Below are positions 35,470 to 44,365 of a stretch of 64,000 nucleotides of DNA, in pieces (position 1 is the stretch's first letter; every line of letters begins with the position of its first letter). The position numbers and the translations under genes are program-made. Below the pieces are notes generated by a model that worked only from the letters and a program-made list of their open reading frames with translations, was not told the DNA's origin and searched no databases. Origin of the DNA: Paractinoplanes deccanensis (GTDB lineage Bacteria > Actinomycetota > Actinomycetes > Mycobacteriales > Micromonosporaceae); NCBI RefSeq assembly GCF_016862115.1, contig NZ_BOMI01000145.1, positions 43,899 to 107,898 of the forward strand, in the 5' to 3' direction.

Positions 35470-36165
35470 TCAGCCGGCGGTGCGGACCGGGCCGGTCACC
35501 AGGGACGGGAGCTGGGCCATGGCGGTGAAGATGTGGGTGGCGCCGGCGTCCAGGAGGGCCTTGGGCGGGTGGTGGGCGAGGCTGTCCGGCGGGCAGTAGC
35601 CGAAGACGGTGGCGCCGGCGGCCACGCCCGCCATGACGCCGGGGACCGTGTCCTCGACGACGGCGGCCCGGGTGGGGTCGATGCCCAGGTGGGCGGCCGC
35701 GGCCAGGTAGACGTCGGGGGCGGGCTTGCTGTGCGGCAGGTCCATGCCGCTGAACATCTTGCCGGCGAAGACGCCGTCCAGGCCGACCTTGCGGAGCTGC
35801 AACTGCACCTTGCCGAGGTCGGCCCCGCTGGCGCAGGCGATCCGGCCGTCCATCAAGGTGTTGATCTCCTCGACGGCCGCGACGGCGCCCGGGATCGGCT
35901 CGAGGGAGGCCGCCAGCGCCTCGTTGCGGCGCACGCGGAATTCTTCCAGCCACTCCTCGGTGACCACGAAGCCGGTGTGCGCGGTGATGATGGCGGTCTC
36001 GTCCCGCAGCGCGCGGCCGACGAACAGGCGGAAGCAGTCCTCCTGGCTGACCTGCCAGCCGAGCTCGTGCAGCATCGACCGGAGAACGCCGTTCGTGATG
36101 CTCTCCGAGTCCACCAGAACCCCGTCACAGTCGAACAGCACAGCGTCGAACTCGCCACCAGTCAT
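35470..36165 (-). CDS. HAD-superfamily phosphatase (beta-phosphoglucomutase-like)
   Basis: 231 residues. HAD motif I is DAVLFDCDGVLVDSES with nucleophile and acid Asp near 10 and 12. Motif II lies around IACASGAD, motif III is HSKPAPDVYL (Lys) and motif IV is VVEDTVPGVMAG. The cap is a small helical (C1) type. Family members dephosphorylate sugar phosphates or isomerise beta-glucose-1-phosphate; the substrate is unknown. Convergent with tetR. Confidence 0.88.
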   Translation of the reverse strand: MTGGEFDAVLFDCDGVLVDSESITNGVLRSMLHELGWQVSQEDCFRLFVGRALRDETAIITAHTGFVVTEEWLEEFRVRRNEALAASLEPIPGAVAAVEEINTLMDGRIACASGADLGKVQLQLRKVGLDGVFAGKMFSGMDLPHSKPAPDVYLAAAAHLGIDPTRAAVVEDTVPGVMAGVAAGATVFGYCPPDSLAHHPPKALLDAGATHIFTAMAQLPSLVTGPVRTAG

Positions 36166-36240
36166 GATCGCGACCCTACCCGCCCGCCGAAAACGTCCCG
36201 GCCGCGTGTCCCCTCGCCCGTTAGGGGTAGATAGACATCA

Positions 36241-37815
36241 ATGGCTTCGGCGAACGAAAGGTGGAAGGCGGCGGCCGCCCTGCGGCATGCCGGGCGCCTC
36301 CTGCTCATGATCGGCTTGGCCGTGGCCGCCTATGTCGCCCTGGCCGCCTTCGACCACGCCGCCCACGCCGACGACAGCGCGGCAGACGCCGACCCGGTAA
36401 CCACCGTCGTCAAGCCGGCGACCGACGCGGGTAAGAAAAGCGCAACGGGGCACGCCAAGAAGGCCCAGACCACGGTCCACAAGGCCCCCACCGAGCCCGC
36501 TTCGCCGAAGAGGGCCCGGAACGCGGTGGCGAACACAGCGCCCGCGAAGCGCGAAGTCGCGAAGTCACCGGCCGCGAAGCAGCCGGCCACGAAGCACAAA
36601 GCGACAGCCACCAAGCGAGTCCTCGCAAAACGGACGGCGGCCGCCACGAAGCAGGTAGCCGCGACAAGCACGGCGGCCGCCACGAAGCGGATAGGCGCAA
36701 CAACCACGGCGGCGGTCACGAAGCGGGTAACAGCGACAAACACGGCGGCGGTCACGAAGCGGGTATCAGCGACAAACACGGCGGCCGCCACGAAGCAGGT
36801 AGCCGCAACAAACACGGTGGCGGCCACGAAGCAGGTAGCCGCGACAAGCACGGCGGCGGCCACGAAGCAGCTGGCCACGGAACAGACGGCCACGGCCACA
36901 AGGCAGGTAGGCGCGGCCACGAGGCACGTCGTCAAGAAGCAGAAGACTCGGGTGGCCTCGGCCCGAGAGACGGCCGACCAAGGGGCCCGCGCCGTGCGGG
37001 TGACGACGCACACGACGCCGCCGCCGGCCATCGACAAGGCCACGACATCGACACGCACGGTCGCCTCTACCCGGACAGCGCGAGAGGCCACCGAGGTGCT
37101 GACCGAGCGCCCTGGAACTGACGCGCTCGCAGCCCTCCCCGACCCGCCCACCATGGGAACCTCGCCGGTCGTGGCGTCGCTCCTCGCGCGGCCTCTCCAG
37201 CTGACACCGCCTCCCCTCGCGCGGCCTCTCCTGCCGGCACCGCGTCCCCTCGCACGGCCTCTCCTGCCGGCACCGCGTCCCCTCGCCCGGCCTCTCCTGC
37301 TGACACCGCCTCTACCTCTCCTTCTCTCGCCGGCCCTCGCTGAGGCTCAGGCAGCAGGTCAGATTCTCCCGTCCCTGACACCGCCATCGCAGTCGGATTT
37401 ATCCGAAATATCTGGCCTGACTGTCTCCTTTGATCGCCCCACGCTGATTCCGGCCGAACTCGACGGTCCCGGACTGAGCCCCGCACTGGCCGACGCAGCC
37501 CCACTGGGTGTCGCACCGGCCGACGGAGCCCGACCGGGTGCCGCACCGGCCGACGGAGCCCGACCGGGTGCCGCACCGGCCCATCGGACCGCGGTTGGCC
37601 CCGCGCCGAATCACCCGCCACTCCCCACCTCGCCGGGACACCCCGGTGACCGCGCCGCCGGGGCGCCCGCGCGTGACTCCGGTGGCGGCAACGCCCCGCC
37701 GATGGGCACCGTCCCGTCGTCCTGGTGGCCGGATTCGCCGGCCGCCGGTGTTCGCGCGCCCGTGGATGCGGGCGCTTCCGGGCGTACCGTCCGGTATTCC
37801 GGTCCTCCCAGCTGA
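36241..37815 (+). CDS. Signal-anchored Lys/Ala/Thr repeat protein
   Basis: 524 residues. An N-terminal hydrophobic segment (LLLMIGLAVAAYVALAAF) acts as signal or anchor. Residues about 60-255 are Lys/Ala/Thr-rich and basic, including nine 12-residue repeats of the type ATKQVAATSTAA. A Pro/Leu/Ala-Arg segment with PLARPLLPAPRP repeats (about 318-360) and PADGARPGAA repeats follow. No catalytic domain is visible. The basic part resembles histone-H1-like or mycobacterial HBHA-like tails, so binding to polyanions at the cell surface is possible (inference). Codon use is like the neighbours. Confidence 0.6.
   Translation: MASANERWKAAAALRHAGRLLLMIGLAVAAYVALAAFDHAAHADDSAADADPVTTVVKPATDAGKKSATGHAKKAQTTVHKAPTEPASPKRARNAVANTAPAKREVAKSPAAKQPATKHKATATKRVLAKRTAAATKQVAATSTAAATKRIGATTTAAVTKRVTATNTAAVTKRVSATNTAAATKQVAATNTVAATKQVAATSTAAATKQLATEQTATATRQVGAATRHVVKKQKTRVASARETADQGARAVRVTTHTTPPPAIDKATTSTRTVASTRTAREATEVLTERPGTDALAALPDPPTMGTSPVVASLLARPLQLTPPPLARPLLPAPRPLARPLLPAPRPLARPLLLTPPLPLLLSPALAEAQAAGQILPSLTPPSQSDLSEISGLTVSFDRPTLIPAELDGPGLSPALADAAPLGVAPADGARPGAAPADGARPGAAPAHRTAVGPAPNHPPLPTSPGHPGDRAAGAPARDSGGGNAPPMGTVPSSWWPDSPAAGVRAPVDAGASGRTVRYSGPPS
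36607..36930 (+). repeat. Nine 36-base repeats in the Lys/Ala/Thr protein
   Basis: In-frame 36-base units encode 12-residue repeats with consensus A/V-TK-Q/R-V-x-ATxTAA. Units 4 and 5 differ by a few bases only. The last two units are degenerate. This is a coding repeat, not a CRISPR array. Confidence 0.9.
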
Positions 37816-37955
37816 TCTCGCGGCCGACGCCGGTGCCTCGACCCGGCGACGTGTCCTCGGCCGGCCTCCGTCAGATTCGCGCTCGGCTCCGGCCTGGAGC
37901 CGCAGCCGCGCCGGACGCCGGCATCCCACCGCGAAGCCCTGGCTGGGAGGCCATC

Positions 37956-38564
37956 GTGATCCGCATTCTGCTCGTCGAACCCATGACCCTGTTGCGCGGC
38001 GCCCTCGCCGCGACCCTGTCCCTGGAGGACGATCTCACCGTGGCGGCCGCGCTCGGCTGCCTGGACGAGGCGCCGGCCATGGCGCGTGCCGTGTCGCCGG
38101 ACGTCGCCGTCGTCAACGTCGGGCTGCTGGCCGGGGACGGCCTGCGCCTGTTCGGCCGGCTCGGTGTGGAGCAGCCGGGCTGCGCCATGCTGGTGCTCGC
38201 CGGTCCGGACGATCCGGCGCTGCTCAACCGCGCGCTCGACGTTCACGTGCGCGGCGTCGTCGGCACCCAGGCCGCGCCCTGCGAGCTGGTGCGGGGCATC
38301 CGCCGGCTGGCTCGGGGCGAGCGGGTCATCGACGCCGGCCTGGCCGTCGCCGTGGTGGCTGCCCCGCGCAGCCCGCTGTCCGAGCGGGAGCTCGACGTGC
38401 TCAGCGTCGCCGCTTCCGGGGCACCCTCCGCCGAGGTGGCCGCCCGGCTGCACCTGGCCGCCGGCACGGTCCGCAATTACATGTCGGTGATCCTGCACAA
38501 GACCGGCGCCCGCAACCGGCTGGAGGCCGTCCGTCTCGCCGAGGACGCGGGCTGGCTGCGATGA
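37956..38564 (+). CDS. Atypical NarL/LuxR-type response regulator
   Basis: 202 residues from GTG 37956, with GGGAGG 5 bases upstream. A receiver-like domain (1-120) is followed by a LuxR HTH (SPLSERELDVLSVAASG ... GTVRNYMSVILHKTGARNR). The receiver lacks its chemistry: the acidic pair reads VEP, the phospho-acceptor position reads VVNVGL (Asn for Asp), and the conserved Lys position reads VGTQ. It resembles DesR-like regulators in sequence but should not be phosphorylated. No histidine kinase is adjacent. Targets unknown; the secreted protein gene downstream is 147 bases away. Confidence 0.82.
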   Translation: MIRILLVEPMTLLRGALAATLSLEDDLTVAAALGCLDEAPAMARAVSPDVAVVNVGLLAGDGLRLFGRLGVEQPGCAMLVLAGPDDPALLNRALDVHVRGVVGTQAAPCELVRGIRRLARGERVIDAGLAVAVVAAPRSPLSERELDVLSVAASGAPSAEVAARLHLAAGTVRNYMSVILHKTGARNRLEAVRLAEDAGWLR

Positions 38565-38711
38565 CGCACGGAAGGAGGACACCGGCCGGCTGCGACGACA
38601 CGCGGAAACATGACATTTGTCAGCGATTCCGGGGACAGGGGTCACTGGGTGGGAGCCCCGAAGAAATCGACGCTTGTCGGTGTACGAAAGCATCCGACCG
38701 CAGGAGGAACC

Positions 38712-39269
38712 ATGACTCACCGGCAACGGCTATCGATGATCGCCGTCACCCTGCTCGCGGCGCTGGGCCTCGCCGCCGTGGGCACCGCCCCGGCCGCGGC
38801 CGCCCCGCCCGCCGCGGCGCCGGGCACGACCGCGGTGCCCAGCGCGCCGGTCACCGGCACGTTCACGGACGCCGCCGGCGGCACCGGCACGTTCGCCGGC
38901 AGCTTCACGCCCACGAAGTTCTCCGCTCGGGACGGCCGGCTCATGGCCACCGGCACGCTGACCGGCACGCTCACCGACGCGGCGGGCGGCACCGTGGGCA
39001 CGGCGAGCCAGGCCGTCACCGCGCCCGCGGTCATCGCCCAGGCGACCTGCGACATCCTGGACCTGGTGCTCGGCCCGCTGCATCTGGACCTGCTCGGCCT
39101 GGTGGTGGACCTCAACCAGCTGCACCTGGTCATCGACGCGGTGTCGGGACCCGGCAACCTGCTGGGCAACCTGCTCTGCGCGATCGCCGGCCTGCTCGAC
39201 GGGACGCCCAGCGCCGGGGTGCTCGCCGCGATCCTCAACGCCCTGCTGGCCCTGCTCGGCCAGCTCTGA
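38712..39269 (+). CDS. Secreted hypothetical protein, actinobacterial family
   Basis: 185 residues; CAGGAGG precedes ATG 38712. Signal peptide MTHRQRLSMIAVTLLAALG to APAAAA. A beta-rich segment with two similar motifs (GTFTDAAGGTGTF and GTLTDAAGGTVGT) is followed by a two-Cys hydrophobic part: CDILDLVLGPLHLDLLGLVV ... NLLGNLLCAIAGLL. Proteins with this layout are common in actinomycetes, but I know no assigned function. The hydrophobic C-terminus may associate with the envelope. Confidence 0.72.
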   Translation: MTHRQRLSMIAVTLLAALGLAAVGTAPAAAAPPAAAPGTTAVPSAPVTGTFTDAAGGTGTFAGSFTPTKFSARDGRLMATGTLTGTLTDAAGGTVGTASQAVTAPAVIAQATCDILDLVLGPLHLDLLGLVVDLNQLHLVIDAVSGPGNLLGNLLCAIAGLLDGTPSAGVLAAILNALLALLGQL

Positions 39270-39277
39270 CCCGGCCG

Positions 39278-39307
39278 GGCCGCCCCCTCCGAGCGGAGGG
39301 GGCGGCC
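39278..39307. terminator. Bidirectional terminator between convergent genes
   Basis: A perfect 13-base GC stem (39278-39290 with 39295-39307) closes a 4-base GAGC loop. It lies between the stops of the secreted protein (39269) and the GH5-like gene (39315), so it can serve both. Confidence 0.82.
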
Positions 39308-39314
39308 GGTGACA

Positions 39315-40766
39315 TCAGGAGATCGCGACGTCGTCGTAGTAGACGGTGCCGGTGTTGTCCCCCGACTTGAGGTGCAGCTGCACGCTCGCCGCGCCGGCCG
39401 GCGCGACCGCGTCCACCGACAGCTTCGTCCAGCTGGAGTTGCCGGTCGGCAGCCGGTTGGACGTGTGCTGGCTGATCCACGTGCCGCTGATGGTGAACCA
39501 GCTCATCGAGATCTCGGTGATGCCCGTGGCGGCGACACCCCGGGCGTACGCCTCCGCATGCCACTGCTGCCCGGCCTGCACCGGGGTGATCGGCGAAGTG
39601 ACCAGCGACGGCAGGTTGCTGCCGGCGCGGGTGGTGCCGGAGAACCGGGCCGACTGGCTGCCGGTGCGCGGCGACTCGGTGGTGATCACCGCGGCGCCGG
39701 CCTGCGGCTGGTACTGCCGCCACGGCGAGTCGGCGGCGGCGGCCTCGAAGCCGAGGTTGAGGATGCTGTTGGACGTGGTGCCGGTGGTCCACGCGTCGTC
39801 GACCACGGAGGCGGCGATCTTCGGGCTGGCGTCCGTACGGTAGAGACCGAACTTGTATTGCGCGGGTTGCGTGGACACCGTGGAGTTCGGCGGGATGGCG
39901 CCCTGCGCGAAGTCGTTGAGCGTCCACGGCGCGACCGAGCCGACACCCGCCTCCGCGGCGGCCCGGAAGACCCGGGCCAGGTAGGCGCCCTGCTCGCCTT
40001 CGGTGCCCGAGACGGTGCTGACCCCGGTCTCGCCGATGACCATCGGCGTGGGGGCCACCGCGTCCTGTGCACGCCGGATCTCGGCGAGCGACCGCTCCGA
40101 GGCGCCGTAGAAGTGGAAGTCGTAGTAGTCCAGCGGCGTGCCGGCCAGCTGCGCCTTGAGGGTGGCCATGCCGGTGGCGCCGCTGGTGCCGTCGACCGTC
40201 AGGGTGAGCGGCATGGTGGGGGCGGTGGTACGGACCGCCGGGATCAGCTGCCGGGCCCAATTGATCGCGGTGGCGTCGTTCGGCGGGATCTCGTTCTTGA
40301 GCTCCACGGCGATGACCCGAGGGTCGTTCGCGTACGGCGCCAGCAGGGTCTGCGCCCAGGCGATGCTGTTGGCGACGTCGGAGTAGCCGGACCACCAGTC
40401 GAAGAGGGTCAGCTTGACGTTCAGCCCGTTGGACTCGGCGACGTCGATGACGGTGTCGAGCTTCTGGGTGTACGCGGCGGAGGGCACCGGATAGCCGAAC
40501 GTCTGCGGGAAGACGATGACCCGGACGGTGTCCGCGCCGAGCCAGGCGGCCTGGTTGAGGTCGGCGTGCACGCGTATCACGTCGAAGTTGGTCCACATGA
40601 ACGTCCAGCCGGCGTTCGACGGGTAGTAGTTGATGACGTTGGCGTTCTGGACCGCAGCCATCCGGCTCGCGAGGGTGGGCGCGGCGTGGGCCGGTGAGCT
40701 GGGCAGCAACATGGTGATCAGCATGGCGCCGACCAGGACGCCGGCGCGGAGGGGGAGGGTGCGCAT
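39315..40766 (-). CDS. Secreted GH5-like glycoside hydrolase with CBM-like tail
   Basis: 483 residues; signal peptide MRTLPLRAGVLVGAMLITML to AHA. The TIM-barrel clan-A pattern is present: VELKNEIPP supplies the acid/base Glu (N-E pair) near 155 and MVIGETGVST the nucleophile Glu near 245, with YDFHFYG between. Such enzymes retain configuration and cleave beta-glucans or mannans; the exact specificity is not decidable. Residues about 335-483 form a CBM4/9-like sandwich (ILNLGFEAAAADSPWRQY ... GTVYYDDVAIS), similar in layout to the S1 protein modules. No CebR-like box was seen upstream. Confidence 0.78.
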   Translation of the reverse strand: MRTLPLRAGVLVGAMLITMLLPSSPAHAAPTLASRMAAVQNANVINYYPSNAGWTFMWTNFDVIRVHADLNQAAWLGADTVRVIVFPQTFGYPVPSAAYTQKLDTVIDVAESNGLNVKLTLFDWWSGYSDVANSIAWAQTLLAPYANDPRVIAVELKNEIPPNDATAINWARQLIPAVRTTAPTMPLTLTVDGTSGATGMATLKAQLAGTPLDYYDFHFYGASERSLAEIRRAQDAVAPTPMVIGETGVSTVSGTEGEQGAYLARVFRAAAEAGVGSVAPWTLNDFAQGAIPPNSTVSTQPAQYKFGLYRTDASPKIAASVVDDAWTTGTTSNSILNLGFEAAAADSPWRQYQPQAGAAVITTESPRTGSQSARFSGTTRAGSNLPSLVTSPITPVQAGQQWHAEAYARGVAATGITEISMSWFTISGTWISQHTSNRLPTGNSSWTKLSVDAVAPAGAASVQLHLKSGDNTGTVYYDDVAIS

Positions 40767-40960
40767 GCGGGAACCAAGCCTTCACGGGGGGGCGACCGGA
40801 GGCACGGCGGAGCGCTCGGGCCTTCAGTCGTCAAGGGGCACCCAGGCGGGTCGTCGTTGAGTGACCGTCCGGTGCGGGATTGATGCGAAAGGGCATCTAT
40901 CGACGACAGTAAGCACCGGCACGCGGGTGAGGCAATGACTACTGTGTGCCACAACCTCGC

Positions 40961-42247
40961 TCAGAGGTACTTGGCGAGGGTGGTCGCGATCTCGGCGCGC
41001 ATCGGGTCGGGGTTGGCCCAGCCCCAGTTGGGGTGCGCCCGGTTGGTCATCAACGACAGCACCAGCTTGCGCCGGGGGTCGACCAGCAACGACGTGCCGG
41101 TGAACCCGGTGTGACCGAACGTCGTGGGCGACGACAGCGTGCCCATGAACCAGGGCTGGCGCAGGGTCACGCCGAGGCCGTGGTCGGACGGGCGGCCGGG
41201 CCGCTCCGGGTCGACCGCGGGCAGGCCGGCGTTGTGGTTGGCCAGCATGTCCTTGACGATCGCGGCGGACAGCAGGCGCTTGCCGCCATAGACGCCGCCG
41301 GCCAGCAGCATCTGGCCGGTCAGGGCGACGTCACGGGCGGTGCCGAACAGGCCCGCGCTGCCGATGACGCCACCCATCTGGGCGGCGATGTCGTCGTGCA
41401 CGGTGCCGCGGAGCAGGCCCCGGGACGTACGGGCGTCGGTGGCGACCAGCCGCGCCGCCTGGTCGGCCGCGGAGAGCCACTTGCGCGGGTTGAAGCCCAT
41501 GTACCGCAGGCCCATCGGCGCGGTGATGCCGTTGCGGATGGCGACGTCGAGGGTGGTGCCGGTGACCTTTTCGACGATCTGGCCGGCGACCATCAGCCCG
41601 ACGCTCGAATAGCGGAACGTCCTGCCCGGGACGGCACCGCTGACCAGCGGGGTGGCGAGCACCTTGGCGCGCTGGGCGGCGGGGGTCAGGCCCTTGACCC
41701 CGGTGGCGCCGACCGGCAGCCCGCTCGTGTGGGTCAGCAGCATGCGCACGGTGACCGCGCCCTTGCCCGTGCCCGTGAAACCCGGCAGGTAGCGGGCGAC
41801 CGGCGCGTCCAGCGCGACCTTGCCCCGGTCGACCTGCTGGAGCAGCGCCATCGAGGCGTACACCTTGGTGAGCGACGCCAGGTCGAAGATGGAGTCGGCG
41901 CGCATCGCCACCCGCTTGGCGGCGGGCAGCTCGACCGGGCCGGCGCCGTAGCGCAGCGCGTGCCCCACCGCGATCGTGGCCGTGGTCGAGTTGTTGACCA
42001 TGACGATCAGGACGGCGCCGGCGTAGGTCGGGTGTTTGGGGTTGGCGGTGGTCGGCTTCAGATATTTGGTGAGCACGGCCCGGAGCGGCGCGACATAGGC
42101 CGGTGCCGCCGCAGCGGCCGCGCCGCCACCCGTACCGCCGGTGGTCTGCCCGTCGATCCAATCGTTGTTGTCGCGGCCGCAGCCGGTGACGGTGGCGGTG
42201 AGCGCGGCGGCTCCGGCACCGAGGACGTGGCGGCGACTCAACGACAT
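40961..42247 (-). CDS. Lipoprotein beta-lactamase-fold serine hydrolase
   Basis: 428 residues from ATG 42247. A Tat-like SRRHVLGAGAAAL signal ends in a lipobox TVTGC, so it should be an exported lipoprotein. The class C/penicillin-binding fold has SxxK as SLTK in IFDLASLTKVYASMALL (near 130), YSS in place of YxN (TFRYSSVGLMVAG) and a HTG motif (TTFGHTGFTG near 360). Members are beta-lactamases, D-aminopeptidases or esterases; general cell-wall or ester hydrolysis is the safe call. It lies downstream of the two-component genes on the same strand (44-base gap). Confidence 0.87.
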   Translation of the reverse strand: MSLSRRHVLGAGAAALTATVTGCGRDNNDWIDGQTTGGTGGGAAAAAAPAYVAPLRAVLTKYLKPTTANPKHPTYAGAVLIVMVNNSTTATIAVGHALRYGAGPVELPAAKRVAMRADSIFDLASLTKVYASMALLQQVDRGKVALDAPVARYLPGFTGTGKGAVTVRMLLTHTSGLPVGATGVKGLTPAAQRAKVLATPLVSGAVPGRTFRYSSVGLMVAGQIVEKVTGTTLDVAIRNGITAPMGLRYMGFNPRKWLSAADQAARLVATDARTSRGLLRGTVHDDIAAQMGGVIGSAGLFGTARDVALTGQMLLAGGVYGGKRLLSAAIVKDMLANHNAGLPAVDPERPGRPSDHGLGVTLRQPWFMGTLSSPTTFGHTGFTGTSLLVDPRRKLVLSLMTNRAHPNWGWANPDPMRAEIATTLAKYL

Positions 42248-42291
42248 GGCCGAGATCATGCCAAGGCCGGGCCCCGGCGGCAATGGCGATC

Positions 42292-42951
42292 TCAGGAGGG
42301 AGTCACGAGGCGGGTCTCGTAGGCGACGACCACGGCCTGCACCCGGTCGCGGAGGCCGAGCTTCGCCAGGATGCGGGCGACGTGGGTCTTCACCGTCGCC
42401 TCGGACAGGAAGAGACGGCCGGCGATCTCCACGTTGCTCAGGCCCTGGGCGACCAGCGTCAGCACCTCGCGCTCGCGGGGCGTGAGGGCGGCGAGGTCGC
42501 GGTGCGGAACCGACTCGCGGGGCTCGGGCGTGGTGAAGCGCTCGACGAGCCGGCGGGTGATGCTCGGCGCGAGCAGCGCGTCGCCGTCGCGGACGATGCG
42601 GACCGCGGCGACCAGGTACTCCGGGGTGACGTCCTTGAGCAGGAAGCCGCTCGCGCCCAGGCCGAGCGCCGCGTAGACGTAGTTGTCCAGGTCGAAGGTG
42701 GTCAGCATGATCACGCGGGGCGGGTCGTCGCCGGCCAGGATGAGGCGGGCCGCCTCGATGCCGTCCATGGCCGGCATGCGGATGTCCAGCAGCACCACGT
42801 CGGGGGCGGTGCGCCGGACCGCCTCGACGGCCTCCGCGCCGTTCTCGGCCTCGGCGACCACGTCCATGCCGTCCGCCGTGAGGATCATCCGGAAGCCGGC
42901 GCGGACGAGCGCCTGGTCGTCGGCGATGACGACGCGCAGCGGCTCAGCCAT
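42292..42951 (-). CDS. NarL-family response regulator
   Basis: 219 residues; its start lies 8 bases inside the kinase gene. The receiver is complete: acidic pair VVIADDQALVRAG, phospho-Asp in VVLLDIRMPAMDG (near 55) and Lys in FLLKDVTPEYL (near 106). The C-terminal LuxR HTH reads LTPREREVLTLVAQGLSNVEIAGRL. With the coupled kinase it probably controls the divergent ABC exporter at 44366. Confidence 0.92.
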   Translation of the reverse strand: MAEPLRVVIADDQALVRAGFRMILTADGMDVVAEAENGAEAVEAVRRTAPDVVLLDIRMPAMDGIEAARLILAGDDPPRVIMLTTFDLDNYVYAALGLGASGFLLKDVTPEYLVAAVRIVRDGDALLAPSITRRLVERFTTPEPRESVPHRDLAALTPREREVLTLVAQGLSNVEIAGRLFLSEATVKTHVARILAKLGLRDRVQAVVVAYETRLVTPS

Positions 42952-44269
42952 CGAACCTCGCCAGTGGCAGGTGGGCCCGCACGCGGTAGCCGCCGGTGAG
43001 CCGGGCGGCGGCCTGGAGCGTGCCGCCGTACACGGCGAGCCGCTCGCGCAGCCCGGCCAGGCCGCGGCCGGTGGACGTGGCGGACGCCGGGGTCGGCTCG
43101 CCGCCGGTGTCGGTCACGGTGATGCGCAGCTCGTCCGGCGCGTAGGTGACGTCGACCGTGGCGCGGGCGCCGGCGGCGTGCTTCACGGTGTTGGTGAGCG
43201 CTTCCTGCACGACGCGGTAGGCGGCGAGCTCCAGCCCGGCGGGCAGGGGCTGCCGCTCGCCGCTGGTGGTGACGGTGACGTCGACACCGGCGTCGCGCAC
43301 CCGGTCGATCAGCGGCGGCAGCTGGGCCAGGCCGGGCTGCGGGGTGAGGGTGTCGTCGTCGTCCGCCGCCAGCAGGCCCATGACGCCGCGGAGCTCGCCC
43401 AGGGCCGCCCGGCCGCCCTCCTCGACGGCCAGCAGGGCGTCGCGGGCGGCCTCGGGCGCGCTGTCGAGCACCTTGCGGGCCGCGCCGGCCTGGATGACCA
43501 TCATGGACACGTTGTGGGTGACGACGTCGTGCAGCTCGCCGGCGATGCGGGCGCGTTCCTGGCGGGTGGCCTCGCGCAGCGCGTCGGCGCGCTCGCTGCG
43601 CAGCCGGTCGGCGCGCTCGCGCCAGGTGCGCATGCCGTGCACGGCCAGCCCGATGGGCAGCAGCACCAGGAACGGCACCCAGCCGACCGGGACGATCGGC
43701 ACGGCCAGATCGGGGAACGAGCTGTAGAGCAGCGCGGCCAGCGGCAACGCGGCCAGGGCCCACATCCGGTACGGGCTGTACGCGGCGGCGGTGTACCCGG
43801 CGATCACGCAGGCGTAGAAGGAGACGCGCAGGATGTCGGTGCCCGGGGTGTCCCCCTCCAGCGCCACCACCGTGACCCCGAGGATGACCATCAGCGTCGT
43901 CAGCGGGAAGCGGCGGCGCACCAGCAGCGGCAGGATCGCGGCGATGGCGACCCAGCCCGGCCCCTGCGCATCGCTCAGCTCGACCGGGCCGGGGCCGAAG
44001 GGCGGCCGGGGAATCGGGGGCGCGTCCGGCATGCCGGGCAGCGGCACCCGCGCCGGGGCGTCGCCGCTGGTCTCGAAGAGGTGCCCGGTGATGTCGGTGC
44101 CGCTGAGCGCCACCACGACGAAGACGGCGACGAGCAGCACGTCGAAGGCCCAGTTGCGGCGGGTCAGCCGCGGCTGCGGCCCGGAACGGCGCAACAGCCG
44201 GCCGACCGGAGGCAGCGGCGGGAAGCGGGTCACCGGCCCATTCTGTCCGGGCGGCTCCACCGTACGCAT
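42944..44269 (-). CDS. Membrane sensor histidine kinase (HisKA_3 type)
   Basis: 441 residues from ATG 44269; GTG 44233 is an alternative. Four to five TM helices occupy residues about 40-170, with little extracellular domain, a layout common to intramembrane-sensing kinases. The HisKA_3 box is ERARIAGELHDVVTHNVSMM (phospho-His in ELHD), followed by a HATPase with GRGLAGLRERLAVYGG. It phosphorylates the response regulator encoded 8 bases into its 3' end. It is divergent from an ABC exporter, a typical drug/peptide-response arrangement. Confidence 0.9.
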   Translation of the reverse strand: MRTVEPPGQNGPVTRFPPLPPVGRLLRRSGPQPRLTRRNWAFDVLLVAVFVVVALSGTDITGHLFETSGDAPARVPLPGMPDAPPIPRPPFGPGPVELSDAQGPGWVAIAAILPLLVRRRFPLTTLMVILGVTVVALEGDTPGTDILRVSFYACVIAGYTAAAYSPYRMWALAALPLAALLYSSFPDLAVPIVPVGWVPFLVLLPIGLAVHGMRTWRERADRLRSERADALREATRQERARIAGELHDVVTHNVSMMVIQAGAARKVLDSAPEAARDALLAVEEGGRAALGELRGVMGLLAADDDDTLTPQPGLAQLPPLIDRVRDAGVDVTVTTSGERQPLPAGLELAAYRVVQEALTNTVKHAAGARATVDVTYAPDELRITVTDTGGEPTPASATSTGRGLAGLRERLAVYGGTLQAAARLTGGYRVRAHLPLARFDG

Positions 44270-44365
44270 CCACCGCTCGACTACGCCGCGAGGATGACCC
44301 CCGCGGCGAAAGGCGCTCTCGCGGCCGACGCCCGATGCGGCCGGGCGTCCCTAGCGTCCCTGACC

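Noticed and set aside
36607..36930. Possible CRISPR array
   Set aside because: 36-base units are contiguous without spacers and stay in frame as a protein repeat.
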